In this document: in pieces, positions 40,505-49,221 of the stretch
Numbering within the stretch: position 1 is the stretch's first letter
Layout: each line of letters begins with the position of its first letter
DNA from: JBBQNJ01 sp038329845
GTDB taxonomy: Bacteria; Planctomycetota; Phycisphaerae; Tepidisphaerales; Tepidisphaeraceae
Reading direction: 5' to 3'
Assembly (NCBI GenBank): GCA_038329845.1
Contig: JBBQNJ010000001.1
Span: 62,001 to 126,000, forward strand
DNA length: 64,000 nucleotides
Translations under genes and position numbers: made by a program
Notes under the pieces: model-generated
What the model was told of the DNA's origin: nothing
What the model saw: only the letters and a program-made list of their open reading frames with translations
Database searches by the model: none

Positions 40505-41470
40505 ATGGACCTTTCGATCGTGGTTCCGGTCTACAAGGAAGAAGCGAACATCCCCGAGTTCGTTCGGCGGATTTCGCCGATCCTGCAATCGCTGACCGCT
40601 GACTACGAAATCATCTTCGCCATGGACCCCTCGCCGGACCGGACCGAAGAGGTCGTCCTCGAGCAGCGCCAGGCCGATCCGCGCGTCAAATTATTGAAAT
40701 TTTCTCGCCGATTCGGCCAGCCGATGGCGTCGCTGGCGGGGATGCAGTATTCCCGCGGCGATGCGGTGGTCGTCATCGATGTGGACTTGCAGGATCCGCC
40801 CGAGTTGATCGTCGAGATGTGGCAGAAGTGGAAGCTCGAGGGGTACGACGTGGTGATGGCCCAGCGCCGCACCCGCGAGGGAGAAACGCTGCTCAAGCGG
40901 GCCGTCTCGTTCCTGGGATACAAGCTGATCAACCGGATCAGCGATGTAAACATCCCGCCGAACACGGGCGATTTTCGGCTGATGAGCCGGCGGGTGATCG
41001 ACGAGGTCGCCCGTCTGAGAGAATGCCACGGATTTCTGCGCGGGCTGGTGGCGCTGGTGGGATTCAAGCAGACCGCGATCCTCTTCGATCGTCCGCCGCG
41101 ATTTGCCGGCAAGGGCAACTACAACCGATTCCTCGGCTCGATGCGGATCGGACTCAATGGCGTGGTGGGATTCAGCAGCTATCTGTTGACCCTCAGCTCG
41201 CAAGTCGGGTTCATCATCGCGGCGGTGTCGTTTCTGCTGGCGATCGGCCATGTCGCGCTCAAAGTCATCCTGCGCGACAGCTATCCGATGGGCGTACCGA
41301 CCATCATCATCCTCATCCTTTTCATGGGCGGGATCCAGTTGATCACCATCGGAATTCTCGGCGAATACATCGGGCGAATTTACGAAGAGGTCAAGCAACG
41401 CCCCAAATTCATCGTGGATCGGGCCGAGGGATTTTCATCGCCGTCGCCGCTGTGCCAGGAGCGGCCATGA
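40505..41470 (+). CDS. Polyprenol-phosphate glycosyltransferase (GtrB/ArnC-like)
   Basis: 321-residue GT2 enzyme with two C-terminal membrane helices (about 228-250 and 262-285). It is expected to load a sugar onto undecaprenyl phosphate at the cytoplasmic face. Seen: LSIVVPVYKEEANIPEF, the FSRRFGQPMASLAG strip, the metal motif VIDVDLQDPPE (about 88-98), and the acceptor segment RPPRFAGKGNYNRF. The family includes ArnC, GtrB and PpmC; the donor cannot be assigned. It overlaps the following methyltransferase gene by ATGA and leads a run of glycan genes, so it probably supplies a lipid-linked sugar to a GT-C enzyme such as the one at 37950-39452. Confidence 0.92.
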   Translation: MDLSIVVPVYKEEANIPEFVRRISPILQSLTADYEIIFAMDPSPDRTEEVVLEQRQADPRVKLLKFSRRFGQPMASLAGMQYSRGDAVVVIDVDLQDPPELIVEMWQKWKLEGYDVVMAQRRTREGETLLKRAVSFLGYKLINRISDVNIPPNTGDFRLMSRRVIDEVARLRECHGFLRGLVALVGFKQTAILFDRPPRFAGKGNYNRFLGSMRIGLNGVVGFSSYLLTLSSQVGFIIAAVSFLLAIGHVALKVILRDSYPMGVPTIIILILFMGGIQLITIGILGEYIGRIYEEVKQRPKFIVDRAEGFSSPSPLCQERP

Positions 41471-42225
41471 GCGATCCGGCGGTCCCCTCGCCCGGTGCCG
41501 ATGCGCTGCCGGAGCCGGCGGGCAAATGGCCCAAGACATTTCCGGCGTTGACCGCCGAGCAGCGGGCGATCAGCGACGACTTCATGAAGCACTGGCACGA
41601 GGTGCTTCCCAACCGCTTCGGGCGCATCGAGAAATTCAACCATCGCTACTGTCTGGGCGATCTCCGCGATTTCGGCCGCACCCTCGAGATCGGTGCCGGC
41701 CTGGGCGAACACCTGGCCCATGAGCCGCTCAGCGATGAGCAGCGCCGCAATTACTACGCCCTGGAGCTGCGCGAGAACATGGCCGCCGCCATCCGCGAGC
41801 GATTTCCCGATGTCCACGCCATCGTCGGCGACTGCCAGCGCCGGCTCGACTCACCCGACGGCTTCTTCGACCGCATTCTCGCCGTCCACGTGCTCGAGCA
41901 TCTGCCCGACCTCCCCTCGGCCGTCCGCGAGCTGCGCCGGCTGTGCGATCCGCACCACGGATACCTCAGTATCGTGATCCCTTGCGAAGGCGGGTTTGCC
42001 TATTCCCTGGCGCGAAAAATCTCGGCCCAGCGTATTTTTGAAAAGCGCTATCACCAGCCTTACAAGTGGTTCATCGAGCGCGAGCATGTGAATCGGCCCG
42101 GCGAGATTATCGAGGAACTGTCGCGGTATTTCCGCGTGATTCGCCGGAAATACTGGCCGCTGCGGATTCCGGCCGAGTGGTGCAACCTGGTGATCGGGCT
42201 GACGCTCGTGCCCAAAGAGGACTGA
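41467..42225 (+). CDS. Class I SAM-dependent methyltransferase
   Basis: 252-residue methyltransferase. Seen: the SAM motif LEIGAGLGEHLAHE (about 75-88), an acidic residue ending the second strand (YALELRENM), the motif FDRILAVHVLEHLPDL near 135-150, and a C-terminal part with YKWFIEREHVNRPGE typical of enzymes acting on glycans or lipids. The ATG overlaps the upstream glycosyltransferase stop (ATGA) and has AGGAG 8 nt upstream. The epimerase gene starts directly at its stop. A role in methylating a sugar or polyprenyl-linked glycan is inferred from this packing; the acceptor is unknown. Confidence 0.85.
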   Translation: MSDPAVPSPGADALPEPAGKWPKTFPALTAEQRAISDDFMKHWHEVLPNRFGRIEKFNHRYCLGDLRDFGRTLEIGAGLGEHLAHEPLSDEQRRNYYALELRENMAAAIRERFPDVHAIVGDCQRRLDSPDGFFDRILAVHVLEHLPDLPSAVRELRRLCDPHHGYLSIVIPCEGGFAYSLARKISAQRIFEKRYHQPYKWFIEREHVNRPGEIIEELSRYFRVIRRKYWPLRIPAEWCNLVIGLTLVPKED

Positions 42226-43239
42226 TTGATCGAGCAAAGGTGGTTGATCTTGAGCGAGCAAGCAGATTGCGTCGGAGTGGGAAAATCGGCGCTGGTGACC
42301 GGCGGTGCCGGGTTCATCGGCAGCAACGTGGTCGATCGCCTGCTCGCCGGCGGGCTATCCGTCACCGCCTACGACAATCTCTCGACCGGCCAGCCCCGTT
42401 TCCTCGACGCCGCGATCGGCAAGCCCAACTTTCGCCTGGTCGAAGCAGACGTGCTGGACGACAAAGCGCTCGCCGCCGCCATGGCCGGCTGTGATTTCGT
42501 CTTCCATTTTGCCGCCAATGCCGATGTCCGCTTCGGCACCGATCATCCCCGTCGAGACCTCGAGCAAAATACCATCGCCACCTACAACGTACTCGAGGCG
42601 ATGCGGTTCAACGGCATCCGCCGGATCGCCTTTTCCTCGACCGGCTCGATCTACGGCGAGCCGGCGGTCCACCCCACGCCCGAGGACGCACCTTTCCCGA
42701 TCCAGACGTCCCTCTACGGCGCCAGCAAGCTCGCCGGCGAGGGGCTGATCCAGGCCTACGCCGCCGGGTTCGGCTTTCAGGGATACATCTTTCGCTTCGT
42801 GTCGATCCTTGGCGAGCGATATACCCATGGGCACGTATACGACTTCCATCGCCAGCTCCAGCAGCATCCGGACCACCTCAAAGTCCTCGGCGACGGGCAT
42901 CAGCGAAAAAGCTATCTTTACGTCCAGGATTGCATCGACGCGATGCTGCTGGCGACGAGAAAGGCCTTTGATCCCGTGAATATTTTCAACCTGGGGGTCG
43001 ATGGATACTGCGAGTTGACCGACTCGATCGCCTGGATCGCCGCGAAGATGAACACTTCGCCGCGCATCGACTACGGCGGCGGCTCGCGCGGCTGGATCGG
43101 CGACAGCCCGTTCATTTTCCTCGCCACCGACAAAATCCGCGGCCTGGGATTCTCACCGCGCCTCTCGATCCGCCAGGGCGTCGAGCGCACGGTCGAGTTC
43201 CTCAGCGCCAACCCCTGGGTCTTCGACGCCCGGGTGTAA
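42226..43239 (+). CDS. NAD-dependent sugar epimerase/dehydratase
   Basis: 337-residue extended short-chain dehydrogenase of the UDP-glucose 4-epimerase type. Seen: the NAD loop VTGGAGFIGSNVVDRLL (about 24-40), FHFAANADVRFG, FSSTGSIYGEP, and the catalytic YGASK with Tyr and Lys (about 165-169). It likely interconverts or dehydrates a nucleotide sugar used by the neighbouring glycosyltransferase. I take the TTG at 42226, immediately after the methyltransferase TGA and with GAGG 6-7 nt upstream. TTG at 42244 or GTG at 42277 are in-frame alternatives. The three-gene packing implies one transcript. The product sugar is unknown. Confidence 0.9.
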   Translation: MIEQRWLILSEQADCVGVGKSALVTGGAGFIGSNVVDRLLAGGLSVTAYDNLSTGQPRFLDAAIGKPNFRLVEADVLDDKALAAAMAGCDFVFHFAANADVRFGTDHPRRDLEQNTIATYNVLEAMRFNGIRRIAFSSTGSIYGEPAVHPTPEDAPFPIQTSLYGASKLAGEGLIQAYAAGFGFQGYIFRFVSILGERYTHGHVYDFHRQLQQHPDHLKVLGDGHQRKSYLYVQDCIDAMLLATRKAFDPVNIFNLGVDGYCELTDSIAWIAAKMNTSPRIDYGGGSRGWIGDSPFIFLATDKIRGLGFSPRLSIRQGVERTVEFLSANPWVFDARV

Positions 43240-43328
43240 CGGCTGTCCCCGGGCAAGGCATCCGCACATCGGCGTGCGATGGGGAGCGACTGTCGATATG
43301 ATCCAGGCAACTTTCCAACCGAGATATT

Positions 43329-44714
43329 ATGAGCAAACGTCCCAACATCATCGTTTTCTTCACCGATCAGCAGCGGCATGATTCCACCGGCGTTCACGGC
43401 AACCCGCTGGATCTGACGCCCAACTTCGACGCGATGGCGCGGCGGGGAACCGATGTGCATCAGTCGATCACCTGCCAGCCGGTGTGCGGGCCGGCGCGGA
43501 CGGCGTTGCAGACCGGCATGTACCAGAACACGACCGGCTGCTTTCGCAACGACATCATTCCCCAGCCGGGAACGCGGATGCTGGGACATGAGTTCCGCGA
43601 TGCCGGCTACGACACCGGCTACATCGGCAAGTGGCACCTGGGCGACCCCAAAGTCCACGGGCCGGTGCGCGAATCCGAGCGCGGCGGTTACGACTACTGG
43701 CTGGGATCGAATGTGCTGGAGTTCACCTCCGACGCCTATCACACCAGCCTCTATGACAATGATGGAAAAGAGGTGCGCCTGCCGGGATATCGCGTCGACG
43801 CGGTCACCGACGCGGCCATCCGATATATCGATTCCCACGCCAACGGCGAGAAGCCGTTTTTCCTGTTCGTCTCGTACATCGAGCCGCACCACCAGAACCA
43901 CATGGATTCCTACCCCGCGCCCGATGGGTATCGCCAGCGATATACCGGACGCTGGACCCCGCCGGACCTCGCGGCGATCGTCAGCGAGCGAACCGGGCAA
44001 GTCGGCGGCACCGCCCAGCAGCACCTCGGCGGATACTGGGGAATGATCAAGCGACTCGATGAGGCGCTGGGGCGATATTTCGACGCTCTGAAAAGCCTGG
44101 GGATCGACCACGACACCATTGTGCTGTATACGTCCGATCACGCCTGCCACTTCAAGACGCGAAACGCCGAGTACAAGCGAAGCTGCCACGAAAGTTCGGT
44201 GCGCGTGCCCACGGCGATCTGCGGACCGGGATTCGACGGCGGCGGGCGGATCGACCGCCCGGTGAGCCTGATCGACCTGCCCGCCACGTTGCTCGACGCG
44301 GCCGGAATCGACGTGCCCCAGCGGATGCAAGGCCACTCGATCCTGCCGCTGCTCCACGGGGCGGTGCCGGCCGACTACCCCGACGAGGTGTTCATCCAGA
44401 TCAGCGAATCGCAGGTCGGACGGGCGATCCGCACCTCGCGATGGAAATACTCGGTGACGGCCCCAAACCTGTCCGGCTCGGCCGTCGGCGGCTCGGATCA
44501 CTACGTCGAGACATTCCTCTACGACCTGTCAAACGATCCGTACGAACTGGCCAACCTGATCGGCCTCAAGAGCCACGCCGCCGTCACGGAGCTGATGCGC
44601 CAGCGCCTGATCCGCCGGATGACCGAGGCCGGAGAATCGGCCCCGACTATCGAACCGGCACCCCAAAGTCCCGCCGGACACCGACATGTCACCGAGGCCG
44701 AGGCAAGAATGTGA
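43329..44714 (+). CDS. Sulfatase without signal peptide
   Basis: 461-residue type I sulfatase. The active-site signature CxPxR is present as CGPAR (Cys53, Pro55, Arg57), so Cys53 should become formylglycine. Metal ligands are suggested by FTDQQRHD at the N-terminus and TSDHACHFKTRNAEYK near 272-287. The N-terminus (MSKRPNIIVFFTDQQ) begins directly with the catalytic core. I see no export signal, so it appears cytoplasmic, unlike most planctomycete sulfatases. No formylglycine-generating enzyme is adjacent. Substrates could be a sulfated sugar or, as in some relatives, a phosphonate or phosphodiester. It follows the glycan genes by 89 nt. Confidence 0.92.
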   Translation: MSKRPNIIVFFTDQQRHDSTGVHGNPLDLTPNFDAMARRGTDVHQSITCQPVCGPARTALQTGMYQNTTGCFRNDIIPQPGTRMLGHEFRDAGYDTGYIGKWHLGDPKVHGPVRESERGGYDYWLGSNVLEFTSDAYHTSLYDNDGKEVRLPGYRVDAVTDAAIRYIDSHANGEKPFFLFVSYIEPHHQNHMDSYPAPDGYRQRYTGRWTPPDLAAIVSERTGQVGGTAQQHLGGYWGMIKRLDEALGRYFDALKSLGIDHDTIVLYTSDHACHFKTRNAEYKRSCHESSVRVPTAICGPGFDGGGRIDRPVSLIDLPATLLDAAGIDVPQRMQGHSILPLLHGAVPADYPDEVFIQISESQVGRAIRTSRWKYSVTAPNLSGSAVGGSDHYVETFLYDLSNDPYELANLIGLKSHAAVTELMRQRLIRRMTEAGESAPTIEPAPQSPAGHRHVTEAEARM

Positions 44715-44799
44715 TCGGCAAGGGCGACCGCAACCGTGATGAAATCCGCTACGCCCGCCAGAAGGGGAACGTAACCCGCGCGGGCACCCGCAATCTGCG

Positions 44800-45699
44800 C
44801 TACTTCTGCCGAAGCACCCGGCCGGCCATCGCCTTGAGATGGTCCGGCGTCGTTCCGCAGCATCCCCCGATGATGCGGACTCCGGCGTCGAGAAGCGATT
44901 CGGTCAAGCGGCCCATGTCCGCCGGCGTGGCCGGGTAGCTGAGCTGTCCATTCACCGAAGAAGGACTGCCGGCGTTGGGCTGCACGATCACCGGCACGCG
45001 CCCGGCCGCGGCGACCAATTCTTCGGCGAGCGTGCAATAGTCCTCCAGTTTCAGCGATGTTCCACAGTTGGCCCCGACCACATCGGCGCCCGCGTCGATC
45101 GCCGCTTCCATCGCCTCGAAAACCGTCGTCCCCATCATGGTGCGGAACCCGCGGCTCTCGGTGCGGGCGAAGGCGTAGGTCGCCACGACGGGCAGTTTCC
45201 CAACCTTCTTCGCCGCCTCGATCGCAGCGACCATTTCCACCGGATCGGACATCGTCTCGATCACGATCGCATCGGCACCGCCCTCGGCCATCGCCTCGAT
45301 CTGCTCGATAAACATCTCCCGCGCCTCGCTCACCGGAAGATCCCCCACTGGATCGAGCATCTCGCCAAGCGGGCCGACGTCTCCCAGCACCACCGCTTTG
45401 GCCCCCGCGCCCCGCCGCGCCAGCTGCGCCCCCAGGCGGTTGATCTGCGTGACGGCATTCTCGAGTTCATGGCGTTTGAGCGCCGATCGCGTCGCCCCGA
45501 AGGTGTTGGTCGTCACCAGGTCGCAGCCGGCGTCGCGGTAGGCGCGGTGGATCGCCTCGATTTCGGCAGGACGGTCCAGGTTCCACCGCTCACCGCTCTC
45601 GCCGGGGGCAAGCCCGCGGGCGAATAACTGTGTACCCATGGCACCGTCGCAGAGCATGGGGCGCATCATCAGTTGCGAACCGAGATTCGTAGGCAGCAT
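44800..45699 (-). CDS. Homocysteine S-methyltransferase-family protein
   Basis: 299-residue stand-alone homocysteine-binding domain, as in the first module of MetH and in betaine- or S-methylmethionine-dependent enzymes. Seen: LCDGAMGTQLFARGL at the N-terminus, TNTFGATR, VLGDVGPLG, and the zinc Cys set GANCG and GGCCGTTP near the C-terminus. These would bind zinc and homocysteine for methylation to methionine. The methyl donor cannot be inferred, and no folate- or cobalamin-binding modules follow. The ATG has AGAGG 7 nt upstream. Converges with the sulfatase gene; no methionine-cycle genes are adjacent. Confidence 0.9.
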   Translation of the reverse strand: MLPTNLGSQLMMRPMLCDGAMGTQLFARGLAPGESGERWNLDRPAEIEAIHRAYRDAGCDLVTTNTFGATRSALKRHELENAVTQINRLGAQLARRGAGAKAVVLGDVGPLGEMLDPVGDLPVSEAREMFIEQIEAMAEGGADAIVIETMSDPVEMVAAIEAAKKVGKLPVVATYAFARTESRGFRTMMGTTVFEAMEAAIDAGADVVGANCGTSLKLEDYCTLAEELVAAAGRVPVIVQPNAGSPSSVNGQLSYPATPADMGRLTESLLDAGVRIIGGCCGTTPDHLKAMAGRVLRQK

Positions 45700-45839
45700 C
45701 GCAAGCCTCTCGTCAATGGGGTTTCACCTGGGTTTCACCGGGCGATCAATCGCCGTTCATACCATGAACCGCGAAAAATCCCGAGTGACCCGCCAGCAAA
45801 CAGCATCCCGCGAATCTGTTGATGCCGGTGCATCAGGGG

Positions 45840-47612
45840 CTACGGCTTGCCCGACTTGAACCGCTCGAGCTGCGATTTCATGAACGCATCATCGGGCCGA
45901 ATCTTCAACGCCCGAGTTTCCATGGCGATCGCCTGATCCACCTTCCCCGCGCGATAAAGCGCCTCGGCATAGGTGTCGAGAAACGCCGCGTTTCCCGGCT
46001 CGGCCGCCACCGCCCGTTCGGCCAGGCCCATCGCCTCGTCCAGCCGCTCCCCCGACCGGGCGCACAACCACGCCAGGTTGTTCAATGCCTCGGTGCTTGT
46101 GGGATTGGCCTTCAGCCGCTGCGACAGCGATTCATACGCCTTGTCGAAAAATCGCCGAGCCTCTTCATCGCGGTGCTGCTCTTTCAATAACGGGATCACA
46201 TCCAGCGCCACGTCGGCGTTGTCCGCTTTGAGCTTGAGCAGGTCCTCCAGATGCCTTTTCGCCGCCACCGAATCCCCCCTCCCCGTCGCGGCGCGAAGAT
46301 AGCGCCAGTGGATCTCCGCCCAGATCGCCTGCTCGGCCTCGGCTCCGGTTGCCGCATGGTCGCCGGCGCCTCGCGTTACCATCGCCCCGGGCGTGCGCGC
46401 CGCATCTTCCATCCCCAATCGCAACTGCTCGGCGGCGGCGAAGTCGTCTCCTCGCCGAATGGCGATCGCCCCCAGCCGAAAACGCGCGTTCGAGGCATAC
46501 ACCCGCTGCTCGCCCATCGAGAGGCTCACGACGGCTTCGAACTCTCGCTGCGCCTGCGCGGCCCAGCCGTGTTTAAGAAGAAAATCGCCGACGGCCAGCC
46601 GGGCGCTCGGGGAATAGAGACTGGCGACGAACGCCGATTCCTCCAGCGCCCGGGCCATGACCGGCTCGCCCGCGTTCTGATATGCGTGGCTCAGCGCATA
46701 CATCACCCCCGGAGTCCCCAGATAACGGGCATAGATCTGAACATCGCCGGCGAACGAATCCAGCGGCCCGCATACCGCATGGAGCGCGAAGAGTTCGGCC
46801 ACGTCGCCGGCAGTTTCGACTCCGTCCCCGGGCGATTCAGCCCGCGAATGCCGGCGACGATACAGCTCGGCGACTTCTTCCCATCGCTTGCCGCCGACCG
46901 CGTCGACGACCAAGGCTCGAAATACGAACGCCATCGCGCCGAAATCTGGTGCTGGCTCGCTCACATCGGCCTCGACGCTGCGCCGGAACAAGGCCAGCGC
47001 CTTCGTACGATCAACCCCCCACCACCCCCAGCCGATCGCCGCCAGAAGCGGGGCGCTTTGTGTCGAGGGGTCCAGTTCGCGCAGGGACTTCCTCACCGGC
47101 GTCGCCTCGAGCAGCGTCGCCGGCGGGTCGTCTTCCTCCTCAGCCGGCCCGCGACGAAGAATCCCCACGATCCGCCAGCGCACCGTCGCCGATGGGTCTT
47201 CCTGCAACAGCCGAATCAATGGCTCCCCCGACTGCGCCGGCGTCAACGCCGCCAGCTTTTCCAAAACCATCAGCCGAAACGCTCCATCGGGATTGCCATA
47301 TTCGCCGAGCAGTTTCCGCACCGGCTCGGGATCGGAAGCGCGCTCCCACGGCAAGCGCAGCAGGATCGACTGGGCTTGGGCGGCGATCCCCGGGTCCTCG
47401 CTTTCGCAGGCCCGCAGCACCATCGGGCGTGCATCACGGCCCATCGCCACCAGCTTCTCGAACCCCTCGCCCCGACGAGCTGGATCGGCCTGGCCCAGAT
47501 CCGCGATCCACCGCTCAGCCGCCGGATCAACCCGTTCGGCCCCCGACGGCGCTTCGGCGATCGCCGTCGCCGCCGTCATCGCCCAGAAAATGACACTCAC
47601 CCACCGCTTCAT
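45840..47612 (-). CDS. Exported HEAT/TPR-repeat protein
   Basis: 590-residue protein with a signal peptide (about 1-19, cleavage near AIAEA). Residues 30-160 contain HEAT-like helical pairs (GFEKLVAMGRDARPMVLRAC, LIRLLQEDPSATVRWRIVGIL). The rest is helical with TPRs, most clearly near the C-terminus (ALNNLAWLCARSGERLDEAMGLAERAVAAEPGNAAFLDTYAEAL as overlapping units). Such scaffolds mediate protein-protein contacts outside the cytoplasm. No enzymatic motif is visible. G-rich SD lies immediately before the ATG. It is downstream of the homocysteine methyltransferase-like gene on the same strand only by proximity (140 bp gap); partners are unknown. Confidence 0.8.
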   Translation of the reverse strand: MKRWVSVIFWAMTAATAIAEAPSGAERVDPAAERWIADLGQADPARRGEGFEKLVAMGRDARPMVLRACESEDPGIAAQAQSILLRLPWERASDPEPVRKLLGEYGNPDGAFRLMVLEKLAALTPAQSGEPLIRLLQEDPSATVRWRIVGILRRGPAEEEDDPPATLLEATPVRKSLRELDPSTQSAPLLAAIGWGWWGVDRTKALALFRRSVEADVSEPAPDFGAMAFVFRALVVDAVGGKRWEEVAELYRRRHSRAESPGDGVETAGDVAELFALHAVCGPLDSFAGDVQIYARYLGTPGVMYALSHAYQNAGEPVMARALEESAFVASLYSPSARLAVGDFLLKHGWAAQAQREFEAVVSLSMGEQRVYASNARFRLGAIAIRRGDDFAAAEQLRLGMEDAARTPGAMVTRGAGDHAATGAEAEQAIWAEIHWRYLRAATGRGDSVAAKRHLEDLLKLKADNADVALDVIPLLKEQHRDEEARRFFDKAYESLSQRLKANPTSTEALNNLAWLCARSGERLDEAMGLAERAVAAEPGNAAFLDTYAEALYRAGKVDQAIAMETRALKIRPDDAFMKSQLERFKSGKP

Positions 47613-47741
47613 CCCCCCATCGTAAGCCCGGCATCAATCGGGTTCCATGGGAACGCCGGACGTGCAGCGCGAGGAGCCAACACCCCGTCTGTAATTCCTC
47701 CGCGCCCCTCGACCGCTCCGTGCCGTCACCCAACCCCCCCC

Positions 47742-47795
47742 TGCCACAGCCGAGGGCGGCGGTGCTACACCCACAGCCAGGAGCAGCTGTGCTAC
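47742..47795. repeat. Tandem pair of 27-bp CACAGCC-type repeats
   Basis: Two adjacent 27-bp units (47742-47768, 47769-47795), each starting CCACAGCC and ending in GTGCTACA plus one base. Same family as 13361-13414. Located between the CinA gene end and the HEAT/TPR gene start. Confidence 0.75.
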
Positions 47796-47828
47796 AGGCT
47801 TCTTTCCCGCCGTGCCTCTCTTTCCCAC

Positions 47829-49124
47829 CTACTCCATCTCCTTGCCCAGCCGCTCGTACCTCAACATCATCAAACCCGTTTTGGCGGCGCGGTCGCGGAT
47901 CATGTCGCGGTCGCCGAGAAAATTAAACCGCCGCGCCCGCACGACCGGCTCGGCGCCTCGCTCTTGCCGCGACGCCAGGGCGATCCAGACCGTCCCCACG
48001 GGCTTTTCCGCGGTCCCGCCGTCCGGCCCGGCGATGCCCGTGATCGCCAGCGCCAGGTCCGCGCCGCTTCGGTTCAACGCGCCGATCGCCATCGCCCGCG
48101 CCGTCGCCTCCGACACCGCGCCGCCGCTGGCGAAGGAATCGACCGGAACATCCAGCAACGCCGACTTTGCCGAGTTGCAATACGTGATAACTCCCTGCCG
48201 GAAAAACGCGCTGGACCCCGGCGTATCGGTCAGATATTTCGCCAGCAGCCCGCCGGTGCAGGATTCGGCGGTCGTGACCGTCTTGCCCGACTCGATCAGC
48301 AGCCTCCCCACTTCGCCCCAAAGCGTCTGCTCATCAGCGCCAAACACCAGGTCGCCCAGAATATCCCGGCAAGCGCTGTCCGTCTCATCCAGTCGCCGCC
48401 TCGCCTCGGCCGCGTTGGCGAACCGCGCGTTCAACCGCAGCGACACCAGCCCCCCGCTCACCGTTGTGCCGACCGACGGGTTGCGCGATCGGTCCATCAG
48501 CGCGCCAAGCTTCTCGGCCACCCACGACTCGCCCATTCCGAACGTATGCAGCGTGCGCGAAAGAATGACCGAGCCATCGGAACCGGCGATCAATTCCGCC
48601 AGCACGTCGCGCTCGAACATCAGCTTCATTTCCTTGGGAACCCCGGGCATTACATAAACCCGGCACATTCGCGGCGGGCGCGTGCGGTCGAACTTGACCG
48701 GGATCTCCGCCGCGATCCCCGCCGCGGTTCCGTTGTGATTGAAGATCATCCGCGCCCCGCGCGGGATCATCGCCTGGATCCGATTTCGTTCGGGCATGGG
48801 GCGGCCGCGCTGCCGGAAAAAGCCGGCCAATGCCTCGATCCAGCTCGCATTTTCCTCCAGCGGAACGTTCATCGCCTCGGTGAGCCCCTGGCGGGTCAAG
48901 TCATCATCCGTCGGGCCTAGCCCGCCGCTGATCAGCAGGACATCGCACTCGCGCACCGCGGTGACGATCGCCCGGCGGATCGCCTGCTGATCGTCGGCCA
49001 CCGTCCCGTGCGCCAACACCGCGCATCCGACGCCTGCGAGCTTGGCGCTCAGCCACGCCGAGTTCGTATCCACCGTCTGACCCAGAACCAGCTCATCGCC
49101 CACCGAAAGAATGATCGCATGCAT
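47829..49124 (-). CDS. cinA: CinA-family nicotinamide-nucleotide amidase / competence-damage protein
   Basis: 431-residue two-domain protein. The N-terminal molybdopterin-binding-like domain (about 1-170) shows ILSVGDELVLGQTVDTNSAWL, LISGGLGPTDDDLT and VYVMPGVPKEM. The C-terminal amidase domain (about 265-425) shows TTAESCTGGLLAKYLTDTPGSS and ITGIAGPDGG. Family members deamidate NMN for pyridine-nucleotide recycling, and the N-terminal domain can hydrolyse ADP-ribose. I chose the ATG at 49124 because the family starts two or three residues before the IxSxGxEL motif and because a TACAAT lies 7 nt upstream. The ATG at 49133 would add three residues. Standard length; divergent from the isomerase gene. 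Confidence 0.93.
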   Translation of the reverse strand: MHAIILSVGDELVLGQTVDTNSAWLSAKLAGVGCAVLAHGTVADDQQAIRRAIVTAVRECDVLLISGGLGPTDDDLTRQGLTEAMNVPLEENASWIEALAGFFRQRGRPMPERNRIQAMIPRGARMIFNHNGTAAGIAAEIPVKFDRTRPPRMCRVYVMPGVPKEMKLMFERDVLAELIAGSDGSVILSRTLHTFGMGESWVAEKLGALMDRSRNPSVGTTVSGGLVSLRLNARFANAAEARRRLDETDSACRDILGDLVFGADEQTLWGEVGRLLIESGKTVTTAESCTGGLLAKYLTDTPGSSAFFRQGVITYCNSAKSALLDVPVDSFASGGAVSEATARAMAIGALNRSGADLALAITGIAGPDGGTAEKPVGTVWIALASRQERGAEPVVRARRFNFLGDRDMIRDRAAKTGLMMLRYERLGKEME

Positions 49125-49221
49125 CGCCACCATTGTAGCCGCCGGCGATCGTCGCTGCGCGATGGAGATGCGCCGCGGAGAATGCTATTCTGCTCCCCCT
49201 TTAAGAAAGGATTCCCCCGCT

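Noticed and set aside
45700..45839. Cobalamin or SAM riboswitch upstream of the homocysteine methyltransferase-like gene
   Set aside because: The sequence just upstream of its start (45700-45839) shows no conserved box of either class that I could recognise by eye.
46251..48920. 889-codon open frame on the plus strand across the HEAT/TPR and cinA genes
   Set aside because: It is antisense to two well-supported genes and the gap between them. The translation is Arg/His/Pro/Gln-rich with no recognisable domain, a GC-rich third-position artefact.
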